From Pontibacter sp. HSC-36F09 (GTDB taxonomy: Bacteria; Bacteroidota; Bacteroidia; Cytophagales; Hymenobacteraceae), in the NCBI RefSeq assembly GCF_024171605.1, contig NZ_JALKAA010000001.1:1054001-1118000 (forward strand): DNA of 64,000 nucleotides, in the 5' to 3' direction. Within the stretch, counting starts at the first letter, position 1, and each line of letters opens with the position of its first letter. The translations under genes were made by a program, and so were the position numbers. Shown here one piece after another: positions 26,190 through 35,641 of this stretch. The notes below the pieces were generated by a model, which was not told where the DNA came from, ran no database searches, and worked only from the letters and a program-made list of their open reading frames with translations.

Positions 26190-29100
26190 ATGAAAAAAGT
26201 AGTTATCGGTTTTTTTGTCTTCTTAGCAGTATTGTTGGCTTTCGCGGCCTTAGTGCCCCTGCTCTTCAAAGATAAAATTAAACAGGCCCTGGACAAAGAG
26301 ATCGCCAAGAATATCAATGCCTCCGTTGTGTATGCGACAGATGATGTAAGCCTTTCCCTTTTCCGGGATTTCCCGAACATGTCGCTGGGGGTGGAGAACC
26401 TGCTGGTTGTTGGTCAGGATTCCTTTGCAACCGATACGCTGGCGAAGGTCCCTTCTTTCAGAATGGGCCTCGACCTGATGAGTGTCATTACGGGTAACCG
26501 GGTTAAGGTGAACAGCATCAAACTCGATGACCCGACCATTCGTTTGCTCGTGCTCAAGAGCGGCAAGGCAAACTGGGACATTTTCATCTCCGATACCACC
26601 ACAACCGCTGAAGCCGACACAGCAGCCAGCGACTTCCGGATGGCGATAAAGCAATGGGATATCACCAACGGCACCCTGTTCTACGACGACCTGAGCATTC
26701 CATTCGGGATGGCGGCCTACAACGTGCAGCACACTGGCAGCGGCGACTTTGAGAAGAGCATCTTTGATATGAAATCGCAGACCACCGCCGACCGCTTTGT
26801 GATGACCTACGACGGCGCAAACTACATCGAAAACGCCGTGTTGGACGCTGACGTGACCATGGCAATGGACCTCGACAAGTTCCTCTTTACCTTTAAAGAC
26901 AACCACATCCGTATCAATGAACTGCCGGTACAATTTGCCGGTACCATTTTGATGCCCGAAGAAGACATTGACCTCGACCTAACTTTTAAAGCTGCTGACA
27001 CCGACTTCAGAAGTGTGCTTTCTGTGGTGCCGGGTATGTTCAAAGAAGATTTTAAGGACATCAAGACGGAAGGTAACCTGAGTTTTGACGGCTATGTGAA
27101 GGGGCGTTTCAACGATACCCTGATGCCGGGCTTCGGCACGGAGCTAAAAGTGAGTGAAGGTATGTTCAAGTACCCTGACCTGCCGCAGGCCGCCCGCAAC
27201 ATCAACGTAGACATGCGCATCGACAATCCGGATGGCAACATGGAAAACACTGTGGTAGATGTTCGCAAGTTCCACATGGACATGGGTAAGAACCCGATTG
27301 ATGCCCGCGTGCTGGTGAAAGGTATAGAAGTGATGCAGGTCGACGGTAACGTAAAGGCCGACATCGACCTGGACGAAGTAACCAAGGTGTTTCCCGTGGA
27401 AGGTATGACGCTGCGTGGTCTGCTGAAAGTGGATGCCGATGCAAAGGGCACTTACAGCGAAAAGAGCATGCCGGTAATCGACGCCGACATGCGCCTAACC
27501 AACGGTTATGTGAAGTCAAAGGACTTCCCCGCTCCTATCCAGAACTTGAATGCTGTGGTAAACATCCTCAACAAAACAGGCAACACCGACGACACCCGTA
27601 TTAATGTAGAGCGCTTCAACATGACCCTGGACGGCGAACCGCTGGAGGGCCGCATGCTGGTGCAAGGTATAGCGAGCCCTGCTTTCGATGGCCAGATAAA
27701 AGGTATACTGGATCTGGAGAAGCTCACCAAGATTTTCCCGCAGGAAGGTATGACCGTAACCGGCCGCATCAATGCCAACGTGGCAGCCAAAGGCAAGATG
27801 TCGGATATCGAAGCTGAGAAGTATGGCAACGTGATGGCAAACGGCACCATGGGAATCAAGAACCTGAGCTTTGTGAGCACCGATCTGCCGCAGGGCTTAA
27901 AAATCAGCAGTGCTGACGCCGTGTTCAACAACGAGCGCATTCAACTTAACAACATGAACGGCTTCCTCGGCCAAAGCGACTTCAAAGCCAGCGGCTCGGT
28001 GTCTAACTACATAGGCTATGCCCTGGCCGAAAACCAGTCGCTGCGCGGTAACTTCAACCTGAGCTCCAATACCTTTAATGTGAACGAGTGGATGGTGGAC
28101 GAAAACACCGGGCAGACTACAGATGCCACAGCCGAGGCTGAGGGCGTAGTGCCGGTACCGGAGAACCTGGACATCACCCTGCATGTAGATGCGAAGCAGG
28201 TGCTTTATGACAACCTGAAGCTTAACAATGTGGATGGCCGCGTGCTCGTGAAGGACAAAGTAGCCCGGTTAGAGGCTGTGAAATTCAATACGCTGGGCGG
28301 CGCTTTTGTAGCCAGTGGCAGCTACAACACCCAGAGCCTGAAGCAGCCGCTATTTGACATGAAGCTTGACGTGCAGAACCTGAGTTTTAAAGAGGCCTTC
28401 AATGCTTTTAATACCATTAAAGTAGTTGCCCCTATTGCAGGTCTGCTCGACGGTACCTTCTCCACTAAGTTTAACTTTAATGGAGAGATAGGTCAAGACA
28501 TGATCCCGATTTTCAAGACACTGGACGGATCAGGTATAATCGATGTAGTGAAAGCTGCCGTAAGCGATGTGAAGATCGTGGACCAGATCAGCCGGCTCAC
28601 TCATTTTGAAGAGCTGCAAAACTTCGTCATCCAAAACAAGCGTATCGATGCCCAGATCATAGACGGTAGCCTGGTCATTCGCCCGTTTGACATGAAAGTG
28701 GGCGACATACAAATGACAGTAGGCGGCTCTAACAACGTGAACGGCAACATCGACTATGTGACCGCGCTTAATGTGCCGGCCGGTAAGGTAGGCCGTGAAC
28801 TGAACACCCGACTGGGCAGCCTGATCGGCAACGAGGCCCTGAAGACATCAGATCGCATCACCCTGAACCTGAACATTGGCGGCACATTGTCGGAGCCGCG
28901 TGTGGCGCTGGCGGGCGGCAGTGTCAAGGGGCAGGCCAAAGACCTGGTAGAAAGTGTGGTGAAGAGCAAAGTGGATAATGCGAAAATGCAGCTGGAGCAG
29001 AAGAAGCAACAGGTGCAGGACAGCGTGCGCAACGAATTGGATCGCCGCCGACAGGAAGCCGAGGACAAGGCGCGTCTGGAACTGGAGAAAAAGCGACTGG

Positions 29101-29219
29101 AAGCCGAAAAGCAGATCAAAAAACAGGCAACTGATAAGATAACGGACTTCCTGAAACCCAGGGCAAAACCAGCTACCCCACCTGCACAGCCTGATACCAC
29201 AAAGGTACAGCAGCAGTAA
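26190..29219 (+). CDS. AsmA family protein
   Basis: 1009 residues. One N-terminal membrane helix (about 4-23) is followed by an AsmA-type domain (DVSLSLFRDFPNMSLGVENL near 51-70) and a long repetitive beta-helical middle in which GxxxxxGxxxxD segments recur, as expected for the bridge-like AsmA/TamB proteins that move lipids between membranes. A C-terminal AsmA_2-like part lies near 760-900. After about residue 910 comes a highly charged Lys/Gln/Arg coiled coil and a Pro-rich tail. Role in envelope lipid homeostasis is inferred from the family. Single gene ending at a clear terminator. Confidence 0.88.
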   Translation: MKKVVIGFFVFLAVLLAFAALVPLLFKDKIKQALDKEIAKNINASVVYATDDVSLSLFRDFPNMSLGVENLLVVGQDSFATDTLAKVPSFRMGLDLMSVITGNRVKVNSIKLDDPTIRLLVLKSGKANWDIFISDTTTTAEADTAASDFRMAIKQWDITNGTLFYDDLSIPFGMAAYNVQHTGSGDFEKSIFDMKSQTTADRFVMTYDGANYIENAVLDADVTMAMDLDKFLFTFKDNHIRINELPVQFAGTILMPEEDIDLDLTFKAADTDFRSVLSVVPGMFKEDFKDIKTEGNLSFDGYVKGRFNDTLMPGFGTELKVSEGMFKYPDLPQAARNINVDMRIDNPDGNMENTVVDVRKFHMDMGKNPIDARVLVKGIEVMQVDGNVKADIDLDEVTKVFPVEGMTLRGLLKVDADAKGTYSEKSMPVIDADMRLTNGYVKSKDFPAPIQNLNAVVNILNKTGNTDDTRINVERFNMTLDGEPLEGRMLVQGIASPAFDGQIKGILDLEKLTKIFPQEGMTVTGRINANVAAKGKMSDIEAEKYGNVMANGTMGIKNLSFVSTDLPQGLKISSADAVFNNERIQLNNMNGFLGQSDFKASGSVSNYIGYALAENQSLRGNFNLSSNTFNVNEWMVDENTGQTTDATAEAEGVVPVPENLDITLHVDAKQVLYDNLKLNNVDGRVLVKDKVARLEAVKFNTLGGAFVASGSYNTQSLKQPLFDMKLDVQNLSFKEAFNAFNTIKVVAPIAGLLDGTFSTKFNFNGEIGQDMIPIFKTLDGSGIIDVVKAAVSDVKIVDQISRLTHFEELQNFVIQNKRIDAQIIDGSLVIRPFDMKVGDIQMTVGGSNNVNGNIDYVTALNVPAGKVGRELNTRLGSLIGNEALKTSDRITLNLNIGGTLSEPRVALAGGSVKGQAKDLVESVVKSKVDNAKMQLEQKKQQVQDSVRNELDRRRQEAEDKARLELEKKRLEAEKQIKKQATDKITDFLKPRAKPATPPAQPDTTKVQQQ

Positions 29220-29271
29220 GGTATAAATTTATAAAGGTGAGGCCCTAAGGCAATTGCACTCTTTTAAACAA

Positions 29272-29310
29272 GCAAAAGCCGGCAGCCGATAATGGTTGCC
29301 GGCTTTTATT
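29272..29310 (+). terminator. Terminator after the AsmA gene
   Basis: AAAGCCGGCA and TGCCGGCTTTT form a strong stem followed by a T-rich tract (29275-29309). Confidence 0.8.
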
Positions 29311-29483
29311 TTCTTAAAGCTATATAACATTGTTAGACTATTTATCGTTTTGCATTCGCAGGGATCGGAGAAACCAAACAAATCCATATTCCTGAGTAAA
29401 GAAAATATAGCGATATCTGATTCTTCATTCTATCTTCATTTAAGGTACAGATATTTGCTATGAAACTTAAATATGTAATTTTT

Positions 29484-30275
29484 ATGAAAGCAAAATTTGT
29501 AATTCCTTTTCTGATGAGTGGCCTGGTGTGGTTCAGTTCCTGCGACAGCGAGTCCGACAGCAATGGCACTGCCCGTATGGAAGTACGCATGACGGACGCC
29601 CCTGGCGACTACGACGAGGTGAACGTGGACATCCGCTCCGTGCAGATCCACAAAGAGAATACAGACAGCGAAAGCGGCTGGCAAACGCTCGACGAGATCA
29701 ACCCAGGTATATACAACCTGCTTGACTTTGCCAACGGACGCGACACGCTGCTTGCTTCTGCCAACCTGCCGGCGGGCACTATTTCCCAGATCAGACTGGT
29801 ACTAGGAGAGAACAACTCGCTTAAGCTTAAGAATGGCGAAGTGGTTGGTCTGAAAACGCCAAGTGGACAAACTTCGGGAGTGAAGTTACAACTGAACGCC
29901 GACCTGCGCGAAGATGTAACTTATGTGGTATTGCTGGACTTTGATGCAGCCAAGTCGGTTGTAGCGAGAGGTAATGGACAGTATAACCTGAAGCCAGTAG
30001 TACGCACCATTACCCAGGCAATAGCGGGTGGTATAAAAGGCAGAGTAACGCCAGCTGAGGCTAAACCAGGTATTTATGTGATTTCTGCTGAAAATGACAC
30101 TATCGGTGGTTTTGCCAATGAAAACGGCGATTTCCTGATCAAAGGTGTGAAAGCGGGTACCTATTCGGTGAAGTTCTATACCGCGGGTGCTGTAAACGAC
30201 ACGACCCTAACAAACATCAGCGTTTCACAGGATCAGATTAAAGACCTGGGGACGGTTAATTTGCCAACAAAATAA
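29484..30275 (+). CDS. DUF4382 domain lipoprotein
   Basis: 263 residues. Signal peptide with lipobox WFSSC, then a DUF4382 domain beginning ARMEVRMTDAPGDYDEVNVDI, a pattern typical of these exported Bacteroidota lipoproteins, and a carboxypeptidase-regulatory-like C-terminal beta domain (GGFANENGDFLIKGVKAGTYSVKF). Function unknown. The ATG at 29484 gives a normal signal peptide; an in-frame ATG at 29460 would add eight residues and also gives a usable signal, so the start is not fully settled. Confidence 0.87.
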   Translation: MKAKFVIPFLMSGLVWFSSCDSESDSNGTARMEVRMTDAPGDYDEVNVDIRSVQIHKENTDSESGWQTLDEINPGIYNLLDFANGRDTLLASANLPAGTISQIRLVLGENNSLKLKNGEVVGLKTPSGQTSGVKLQLNADLREDVTYVVLLDFDAAKSVVARGNGQYNLKPVVRTITQAIAGGIKGRVTPAEAKPGIYVISAENDTIGGFANENGDFLIKGVKAGTYSVKFYTAGAVNDTTLTNISVSQDQIKDLGTVNLPTK

Positions 30276-30322
30276 GTTTCTGAAACAAGCTATACCTGGC
30301 TTGTCTTATTCTCTAAAGTAAA

Positions 30323-30362
30323 CAAAAAGGGAGCCTTTCATCGTGAAGGGCTCCCTTTTTCA
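30323..30362. terminator. Bidirectional terminator
   Basis: AAAAAGGGAGCC and GGCTCCCTTTTT form a long stem around a short loop, between the DUF4382 gene and the convergent DinB gene. Confidence 0.85.
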
Positions 30363-30407
30363 TTTAAAGTCTGATTATCTTTTGTCTAAAAATCCTTTGT
30401 AGACCAA

Positions 30408-30884
30408 TTAATATACCTGCCCCATCAGTTCACGCACGTACGTCACGTAATCGGTGTTGGGCGGGGTATGGCCGCACTTGCGCAGGTCAGTGGCTACCTG
30501 AGCGCGGTGGTAAGTGGCATGGTTGAAGGCGTGGGTCAGGATATCGAGTACGCGGGTGCTATACTTGTGACCTTGGCTGTTGGTGTAGTCGATCAGGCGG
30601 TTAAACTCTTCGTCGTCGGAGTTGGCAACCAGTTGGGCTATTTTGTACGAAGCATACTGGTGCAGCTTGTGCAGTTCCTCGAGGCTGTGCTCCTGCCATA
30701 CCTTCACCGGACTCTCAGTGCCGGTGATGCGGGCTATCCAGATGGCCTGCGCATTGAGCGCGTGGCTAAAAAGGCGCGCTGCGTTAGCGGGCAACTCTGG
30801 CAGCGAATCGAATACGTGCAGCATCGTCTGGTTGGCCCAGATGTTATATTCCGAAAGGTTCTTTAATACGTCGTTTCCAGTCAT
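30408..30884 (-). CDS. DinB family protein
   Basis: 158 residues of the DinB/YfiT four-helix fold. The three metal-binding histidines fit H41 in FSHALNAQAIW and H122/H126 in HAFNHATYHRAQV. Family members are metal-dependent thiol-transfer or hydrolase-like enzymes, often in bacillithiol or stress metabolism; the substrate here is unknown. It starts two bases after the end of the upstream lipoprotein gene, so the two form an operon. Confidence 0.9.
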   Translation of the reverse strand: MTGNDVLKNLSEYNIWANQTMLHVFDSLPELPANAARLFSHALNAQAIWIARITGTESPVKVWQEHSLEELHKLHQYASYKIAQLVANSDDEEFNRLIDYTNSQGHKYSTRVLDILTHAFNHATYHRAQVATDLRKCGHTPPNTDYVTYVRELMGQVY

Positions 30885-30885
30885 C

Positions 30886-31281
30886 TCAATTATATTCTCT
30901 TTTATCTTCCCAAATCAAGGTCTCGTTTGTCCTGGCATCCAAAAAATCCGCACAGCGACCGTCGCCCTGGCCAGTTATGCCGCCTTCAGGCTCGCACAGC
31001 AGGTTGCCATTAGTATCGTATACCCTGGAGGGGATGTCGCAGCAACGACTGGTCAGATAGTAGACCTCCTGCTCCTTATAGGTATAGCGGTATACCTTGG
31101 CCGGTGGGTTGGCTACGTCTTCCTGCTCCAGTTCCCGGATGAGCTCACTCAGCCAGCCTGTCGGAGCGGCCTTTTCCTGCTCCACTCCGGAGCTTGTAGG
31201 ACTGCTCGCTGTCTGGCAACTGACAAAAGACGTCATCAGCAATAGTGTAAGTGCCCACACAAGTATTTTTGGTGCAGCCAT
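30886..31281 (-). CDS. Small lipoprotein, DUF6970-like
   Basis: 131 residues: signal peptide ending in the lipobox SFVSC, a low-complexity Ser/Thr/Pro spacer, then a compact domain with VYYLTSRCCDIPSRVYDTNG and LCEPEGGITGQGDGRC, which matches my recollection of DUF6970. Four cysteines suggest disulfides in the periplasm or on the surface. Function unknown. Promoter -7 element 25 bases upstream; followed at once by the DinB gene. Confidence 0.78.
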   Translation of the reverse strand: MAAPKILVWALTLLLMTSFVSCQTASSPTSSGVEQEKAAPTGWLSELIRELEQEDVANPPAKVYRYTYKEQEVYYLTSRCCDIPSRVYDTNGNLLCEPEGGITGQGDGRCADFLDARTNETLIWEDKREYN

Positions 31282-31305
31282 AGCGGTTAATTTTCAAACG
31301 AAGCG

Positions 31306-31313
31306 CAAAGGTA
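31306..31313 (-). promoter_or_regulatory. -7 promoter element of the lipoprotein-DinB operon
   Basis: TACCTTTG on the minus strand (CAAAGGTA on plus), 25 bases before the ATG at 31281. Confidence 0.55.
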
Positions 31314-31377
31314 GGATATTTATGGCTAAACACCGATTCAAGTGCAGCATTATACCTGTACCTGCCATTTGCGGCAA

Positions 31378-31764
31378 TTACAATTCAGTGTTTACGTACT
31401 CGACCCAATAAGGTATGAAGATGATCAAACCAACAACCGCAGCAGTAATAGCCGCCATCAGCACCGCACCGGCCGCCAGGTCTTTGGTTTTGCCTGCCAG
31501 GATGTTATGCTCCGGCGACACCAGGTTGGTAAGCGTTTCGATGGAGGTGTTGAAGATCTCGGCCACCCACACCATGCCGATGCAAAGAATAAGCAGGCAC
31601 CACTCCACCCGGGTAACTTCAAAGCCATAAGCCATGCCAAGCACAACGATGCTGGCCAGCACATGCAGCTGCATGTTACGCTCGGAGCGGAAGACGGCCG
31701 ATAGGCCATTGAAAGCAAACCGGAAACTGTTTAAGCGGCTTCTGATAAAAGAGGGTCGGCTCAT
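31378..31764 (-). CDS. Diacylglycerol kinase / undecaprenol kinase family protein
   Basis: 128-residue integral membrane kinase of the DgkA family with three helices. Conserved catalytic segments are RNMQLHVLA (29-37), WVAEIFNTSIETLTNLVSPEHN near 66-87 and KDLAAGAVL near 94-102. In Bacteroidota as in Gram-positives this short form may phosphorylate undecaprenol to recycle the peptidoglycan lipid carrier; lipid specificity cannot be read from sequence. Confidence 0.93.
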   Translation of the reverse strand: MSRPSFIRSRLNSFRFAFNGLSAVFRSERNMQLHVLASIVVLGMAYGFEVTRVEWCLLILCIGMVWVAEIFNTSIETLTNLVSPEHNILAGKTKDLAAGAVLMAAITAAVVGLIIFIPYWVEYVNTEL

Positions 31765-31851
31765 GCTAGCATCTATCAGGGTGAGGATATTTAGTTTTTG
31801 CTGTGGTTTACTGTGCAGGCAGGTATAAAGTTAAAGCATAGCCCGCTCTGG

Positions 31852-32163
31852 TTATTCTACAAAACGGATGGTAGCCTGGTTGATGCAGTAGCGGACTTGT
31901 GTGGGCGTGCGTGCATCTTCGAAGAGATGGCCCAGGTGCTGACCGCATTTGCCGCACAACAGCTGTGTGCGCTCCCGCTCGTACGTGCTGAGCGTCTTGT
32001 GGATAACATGGTCGCCAAACTGCTCCCAGAAGCTTGGAAAGCCAGATCCGACTTCAAATTTCCTGCTCGCCTCGAACAGTGTATAGCCGCAACAAGTACA
32101 GACATAAATACCGCTTTCATCTTTGCGGTCACTAGCCGATAACTGTTGCCTGTGCCTGAACAT
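31852..32163 (-). CDS. msrB: MsrB-type peptide-methionine (R)-S-oxide reductase, short paralogue
   Basis: 103 residues. Zinc pairs C22/C25 and C70/C73 are present, and RYCINQATIRF carries the catalytic Cys (C93). The substrate-pocket GWPSF of MsrB is GFPSF here, and the protein lacks most of the usual N-terminal segment. The ATG at 32163 is the start in keeping with the fold; the longer frame to 32241 runs into the neighbouring msrB. It lies 23 bases downstream of a second, canonical msrB on the same strand. Confidence 0.85.
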   Translation of the reverse strand: MFRHRQQLSASDRKDESGIYVCTCCGYTLFEASRKFEVGSGFPSFWEQFGDHVIHKTLSTYERERTQLLCGKCGQHLGHLFEDARTPTQVRYCINQATIRFVE

Positions 32164-32186
32164 TTGCCTGCGGCTATACCTGTGAT

Positions 32187-32582
32187 TTACTTTTCCAGAT
32201 CTTCGACCGGTACAAATTTCATGGAGAGGGAATTGACGCAATGGCGGACATTTTTAGGGGTAAGGTACTCCCCCTCGAACACGTGGCCCAGGTGGCCGCC
32301 GCAGTTGGCGCAAACGATCTCGGTGCGATGTCCGTCCGGATCAGGTATACGCTTCACGGCGCCCGTTATCTCATCATCAAAGCTTGGCCAGCCACAGTTC
32401 GATTCAAACTTGTATTCGGAGGTATAGAGCGGCGCATTGCAGCGGCGGCATAGGTATACCCCTTCTCCTTTAAAGTTGTTATACTCCCCAGTGCCCGGGT
32501 ATTCGGTGCCCTTGCGCACAATGATGCGCTCTTCGTCTGGTGTCAGTTTGTTATATTCAGATGGGTCTTTCGCGATTTTCAT
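32187..32582 (-). CDS. msrB: Peptide-methionine (R)-S-oxide reductase MsrB
   Basis: 131-residue repair enzyme reducing methionine-R-sulfoxide. Zinc ligands C45, C48, C91 and C94, the pocket motif CGWPSF (C63 is the usual resolving Cys position), and the catalytic Cys C115 in [11 protein letters not shown]. The ATG at 32582 gives the standard N-terminus [15 protein letters not shown]; the longer frame is spurious. A -7 element lies 29 bases upstream. Tandem with a shorter msrB paralogue. Confidence 0.95.
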   Translation of the reverse strand: MKIAKDPSEYNKLTPDEERIIVRKGTEYPGTGEYNNFKGEGVYLCRRCNAPLYTSEYKFESNCGWPSFDDEITGAVKRIPDPDGHRTEIVCANCGGHLGHVFEGEYLTPKNVRHCVNSLSMKFVPVEDLEK

Positions 32583-32610
32583 AAGCTTAACAGTAATTAA
32601 TTTGTGCATA

Positions 32611-32618
32611 CAAAGGTA
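32611..32618 (-). promoter_or_regulatory. -7 promoter element of the msrB pair
   Basis: TACCTTTG on the minus strand (CAAAGGTA on plus), 29 bases before the ATG at 32582. The element overlaps a GGTATA motif. Confidence 0.55.
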
Positions 32619-32676
32619 TACAAATAACGCACCACAAGGGTGTTTATGACAGGATGACCGGGGTATCAGGTATAGG

Positions 32677-33453
32677 CTATGCTCCCTGCCCCATGTACTG
32701 CGACAGGCCGCCATCCATAAAGTAGCTCGATCCGGTCACGTAGTCAGCGTCCGAGGAGGCCAGGAACAGCACTACTTTGGCGATCTCTTCTGGCCCGCCC
32801 GCCCGCTTCATCGGGATATTCTGTTCGCTCTCTTCGCGTTTTTCTTTGTCATCTATCGCCTCCTGGTTCATGGGCGTCAGGATCATGCCGGGGCAAACGT
32901 TGTTCACGTTGATACCATCTTCCGCCAGTTCCAGGGCCAGAGTGCGGGTGAGGTTGCGAACACCGGCCTTGGAGGCGCAGTAGTCTGCTGTGCCCGCCGA
33001 CACGATCTCCTCGTGCACCGACGATACATTGACGATTTTGCCTTTGCCTCCCTGCTGTTTGCGGTGCCGGATAAAAGCGCGGGAGCAGAAGAAGGTACCA
33101 TACAGATTGGTCTTGATCGTTCTGTCGAAAACTTCCGTGTCCATGTCGGCTACGTTGATGCCAGAGCCATTTACCGCTGCGTTATTCACAAGTATATCGA
33201 TGGAGCCAAGCTCTTTCAGGGCCTGCTCAAAAAGCTTTTCCACCGCCTGCTCGTCACTGATATCTACCTGCAGCACTATACCTTTCCTGCCCTGTTTTTT
33301 CACTTCGCTTAGCGTCTTCTCCGCGCCTTCTTTGTCGGTATGGTAGGTCACCACAACATCCGCCCCTTCTTTAGCGAATTCAATAGCCGTAGCCTGGCCT
33401 ATACCTGAGTCGGAGCCAGTGATCAGGGCCACTTTGTTTTTAAGTTTATCCAT
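32677..33453 (-). CDS. SDR family NAD(P)-dependent oxidoreductase
   Basis: 258-residue classical short-chain dehydrogenase. Cofactor motif TGSDSGIG at 12-19, NNAA near 90, and catalytic YCASK. The overall pattern resembles glucose 1-dehydrogenase-like SDRs, but the substrate is not known. Start at the ATG at 33453 ([13 protein letters not shown]); an in-frame ATG at 33486 adds 11 residues before the fold. A second SDR with a longer N-terminus lies at 53.6 kb. Confidence 0.92.
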   Translation of the reverse strand: MDKLKNKVALITGSDSGIGQATAIEFAKEGADVVVTYHTDKEGAEKTLSEVKKQGRKGIVLQVDISDEQAVEKLFEQALKELGSIDILVNNAAVNGSGINVADMDTEVFDRTIKTNLYGTFFCSRAFIRHRKQQGGKGKIVNVSSVHEEIVSAGTADYCASKAGVRNLTRTLALELAEDGINVNNVCPGMILTPMNQEAIDDKEKREESEQNIPMKRAGGPEEIAKVVLFLASSDADYVTGSSYFMDGGLSQYMGQGA

Positions 33454-33672
33454 AGGTATGTGTTTAGGTATAGCATTACTAAGCATACTTATGGTAGAGG
33501 CAGATGGTTATAGTAGAATGTAGCATCTCCTGCAACTAGATGCGCGTGTATACCTGGAATAGGTGATAGGTTAGTGCAGCCGCCTTTGCCGGGGAATTTT
33601 TTTTGGTAGGTATAGCTTGTTGAAGGGTTGGTCATGGTACTATGTTACGATATGTATTGGCAAGTACCACTG

Positions 33673-34554
33673 CTAAACCCGAGAGGTTGAGGTTAAATAT
33701 TTAAACTCAGATGCACATCTATTTGTACTCTCATCAATAATTAGGTTCAGATATCTAATATAAGAGCGATTGAAAGGAAGAGTTGTCCGAGCCAGATTTA
33801 CTTTTTCAGCAAAATCAAGTATAGATTGAAGTTGATTTCTAGACTCTAATGTGAAATTAGGGTCCACCTGTAGGAGGGCTAAGTAGCTCCAGTCTTGAAA
33901 CTCTGAGAATATGGGAAAGTGAGAGTTGATAATATCTATGATATATACTTTAGTATCCTGTGATAGAAGGAAATCTTTAGATATACTAGTCCATTTATCA
34001 GAATTAAGCAGATCCTCCTTTAATAGGTATACGTTTCTTTCTATCTGCTTTGCTTGCCTATTTGACCTGAATTCAGTCGATATTCTTAAATATGAATTAT
34101 GACTAGTATAATTTCTCAAATCTTGAATAAACCGGTGCTGTGGATTCTTGATAAACCAAGCTTCTTTACCTAGTTTAAATTTGCTTTCTAATTCCGGTTT
34201 TAGAGAAATGTAGTTTTCGACCTTGCTTCTAGAGTAATCTACTGTTGCAAATACACTGGTTAGATAGTTAAAGAGCTGAGTTGTAATCATCCTTTGCTGT
34301 CTCCATCTATATTTTGAGTTAATGTTATTCCAAACTTTTGAATGATTTTCAGCTGAGATGTGGTAATTTACTAAATCAATAAGTTGAAAGTAATTATACC
34401 TAAGAATAGATAATACCTGCCGATTCGCTTTTAAGAATAGGTAAAACTTGTAAAACTCCCCACTCTTAAAGTGGTCTAGTTCTCTAAGATATGTGAAGGT
34501 GCCTTTACCCTTTACTTTCTCGTATAATTTTACTATATCTTCTTTTTCATTCAT
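33673..34554 (-). CDS. AT-rich orphan protein with possible HEPN RNase motif
   Basis: 293 residues, predicted all-helical, cytosolic, no signal or membrane segment. Base composition and codon use (many AAA, ATA, TTA) differ sharply from both neighbours, suggesting acquisition by transfer. The segment HRFIQDLRNYTSHNSYLR has R147-N148-x3-H152, the RNxxxH arrangement of HEPN ribonucleases found in toxins, Abi systems and defence proteins. There is no adjacent antitoxin, nucleotidyltransferase or other defence gene. The family is otherwise unknown to me; HEPN assignment is inference from one motif. Confidence 0.65.
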   Translation of the reverse strand: MNEKEDIVKLYEKVKGKGTFTYLRELDHFKSGEFYKFYLFLKANRQVLSILRYNYFQLIDLVNYHISAENHSKVWNNINSKYRWRQQRMITTQLFNYLTSVFATVDYSRSKVENYISLKPELESKFKLGKEAWFIKNPQHRFIQDLRNYTSHNSYLRISTEFRSNRQAKQIERNVYLLKEDLLNSDKWTSISKDFLLSQDTKVYIIDIINSHFPIFSEFQDWSYLALLQVDPNFTLESRNQLQSILDFAEKVNLARTTLPFNRSYIRYLNLIIDESTNRCASEFKYLTSTSRV

Positions 34555-34565
34555 AAAACAATATA

Positions 34566-34598
34566 CAAAAAAAGCAGCCCCTTTCAGAGCTGCTTTCC
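34566..34598 (-). terminator. Terminator of the 340-residue lipoprotein gene (AGCAGC type)
   Basis: On the minus strand AGCAGC...GCTGCT (34594-34573) followed by TTTTTTT. One of three near-identical terminators in this stretch. Confidence 0.85.
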
Positions 34599-34618
34599 TG
34601 TTTATTCAGTTTCCAAAC

Positions 34619-35641
34619 CTACTCCTCTAACTTAAGCGGGTAATCGGAGCAGCGGGCTTCTATTACCCTGAAGCTGCCATATTCTTTCTTCAATGACGCA
34701 GAAGGATCTGCATTGACAGGTATAAGCTGCTGTTCGCCGCGCTGTGTTTTGATCTCCAGAGACTCTCCGAATGCGTTGGCCGCCGAAGCTGCGATCTTAA
34801 ACGCGGTGCCCGGTTTCATGCCTTTCGCTTCAAATACTACGTTGCCGCTGTTCCCTTCCTGCACCGACTTTACGGTGACATTGGCAGGTTTTTCTCCGGT
34901 ATATTCCAGCCACAAGGTATGCACATCCTGATAGCGGGCGTCATCGTAGCGTCCCTGTCCTTCAATGCACAGCTGCAGACGTGCCACAGCGCCAGAACCT
35001 ACTTTGCTCCGTTCATTTCCGAAAGTCACGATGGCTTTTGCTACGCCAGGTACATTGTTAAAAGACACAATTACAGTAGAGTTTTTCTCTCCGGTCGGGA
35101 TTTCCTTCTGCTCCAGCAACTGGCCGCTGCGGCTATAGAGTTCCACTTTAGAGCCTTTGTCCTCGTCGGCAATATCCGTGAAAACCATGGTTTTCATTGT
35201 AACCGTGCTCACGGGCGAGAAGTCCAGCACAAGGCGGCCGCCTTCGCGGTTGGCTTTCTGACCGGTGCCATCACCTACTGTTAGCAGGCCATTCATCGCC
35301 AGCATGTTGGCATCCATCCAGTTCACGAGATCGGTAGCCGGATCGTGCGCGTCGAGCAACAGTGCCGGCGTTTCCGGAAGATACTTGCCATTTTGCCCTC
35401 TCTTCTGGGCCTTTACAATCATGACGGCACCATCCTCTTCTATCACGTCAGCTGTGCGGGGCAGTGGGCCTTCACCAAATGACTGCACCAGGTTGCAGGT
35501 TGTCGGGTCGTAGCCGATCAGGTTATCGCTTTGCGCAGTAGCCATAGGCGCAACAACATCGTGCTCGTCGGTGCGCTCACAGGAGAAAAGGAAAAGGGAA
35601 GCGAAAGCAATGGCGAATGTTTTTGTACTAAATGTTTTCAT
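34619..35641 (-). CDS. Hypothetical lipoprotein
   Basis: 340 residues. Signal peptide with lipobox LFSC (C21), then a mostly beta-rich secreted protein with no domain I can name. A segment VDFSP/KTMVFTDIADED near 140-160 and VELYSRSGQLLEQKEIPTG near 165-184 resembles carbohydrate- or cell-surface-type beta sandwiches seen in Bacteroidota exported proteins, and the C-terminal third may be a fibronectin-like domain (VTVKSVQEGNSGNVVFEAKGMKPGTAF). No T9SS sorting signal. Function unknown. Confidence 0.75.
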   Translation of the reverse strand: MKTFSTKTFAIAFASLFLFSCERTDEHDVVAPMATAQSDNLIGYDPTTCNLVQSFGEGPLPRTADVIEEDGAVMIVKAQKRGQNGKYLPETPALLLDAHDPATDLVNWMDANMLAMNGLLTVGDGTGQKANREGGRLVLDFSPVSTVTMKTMVFTDIADEDKGSKVELYSRSGQLLEQKEIPTGEKNSTVIVSFNNVPGVAKAIVTFGNERSKVGSGAVARLQLCIEGQGRYDDARYQDVHTLWLEYTGEKPANVTVKSVQEGNSGNVVFEAKGMKPGTAFKIAASAANAFGESLEIKTQRGEQQLIPVNADPSASLKKEYGSFRVIEARCSDYPLKLEE

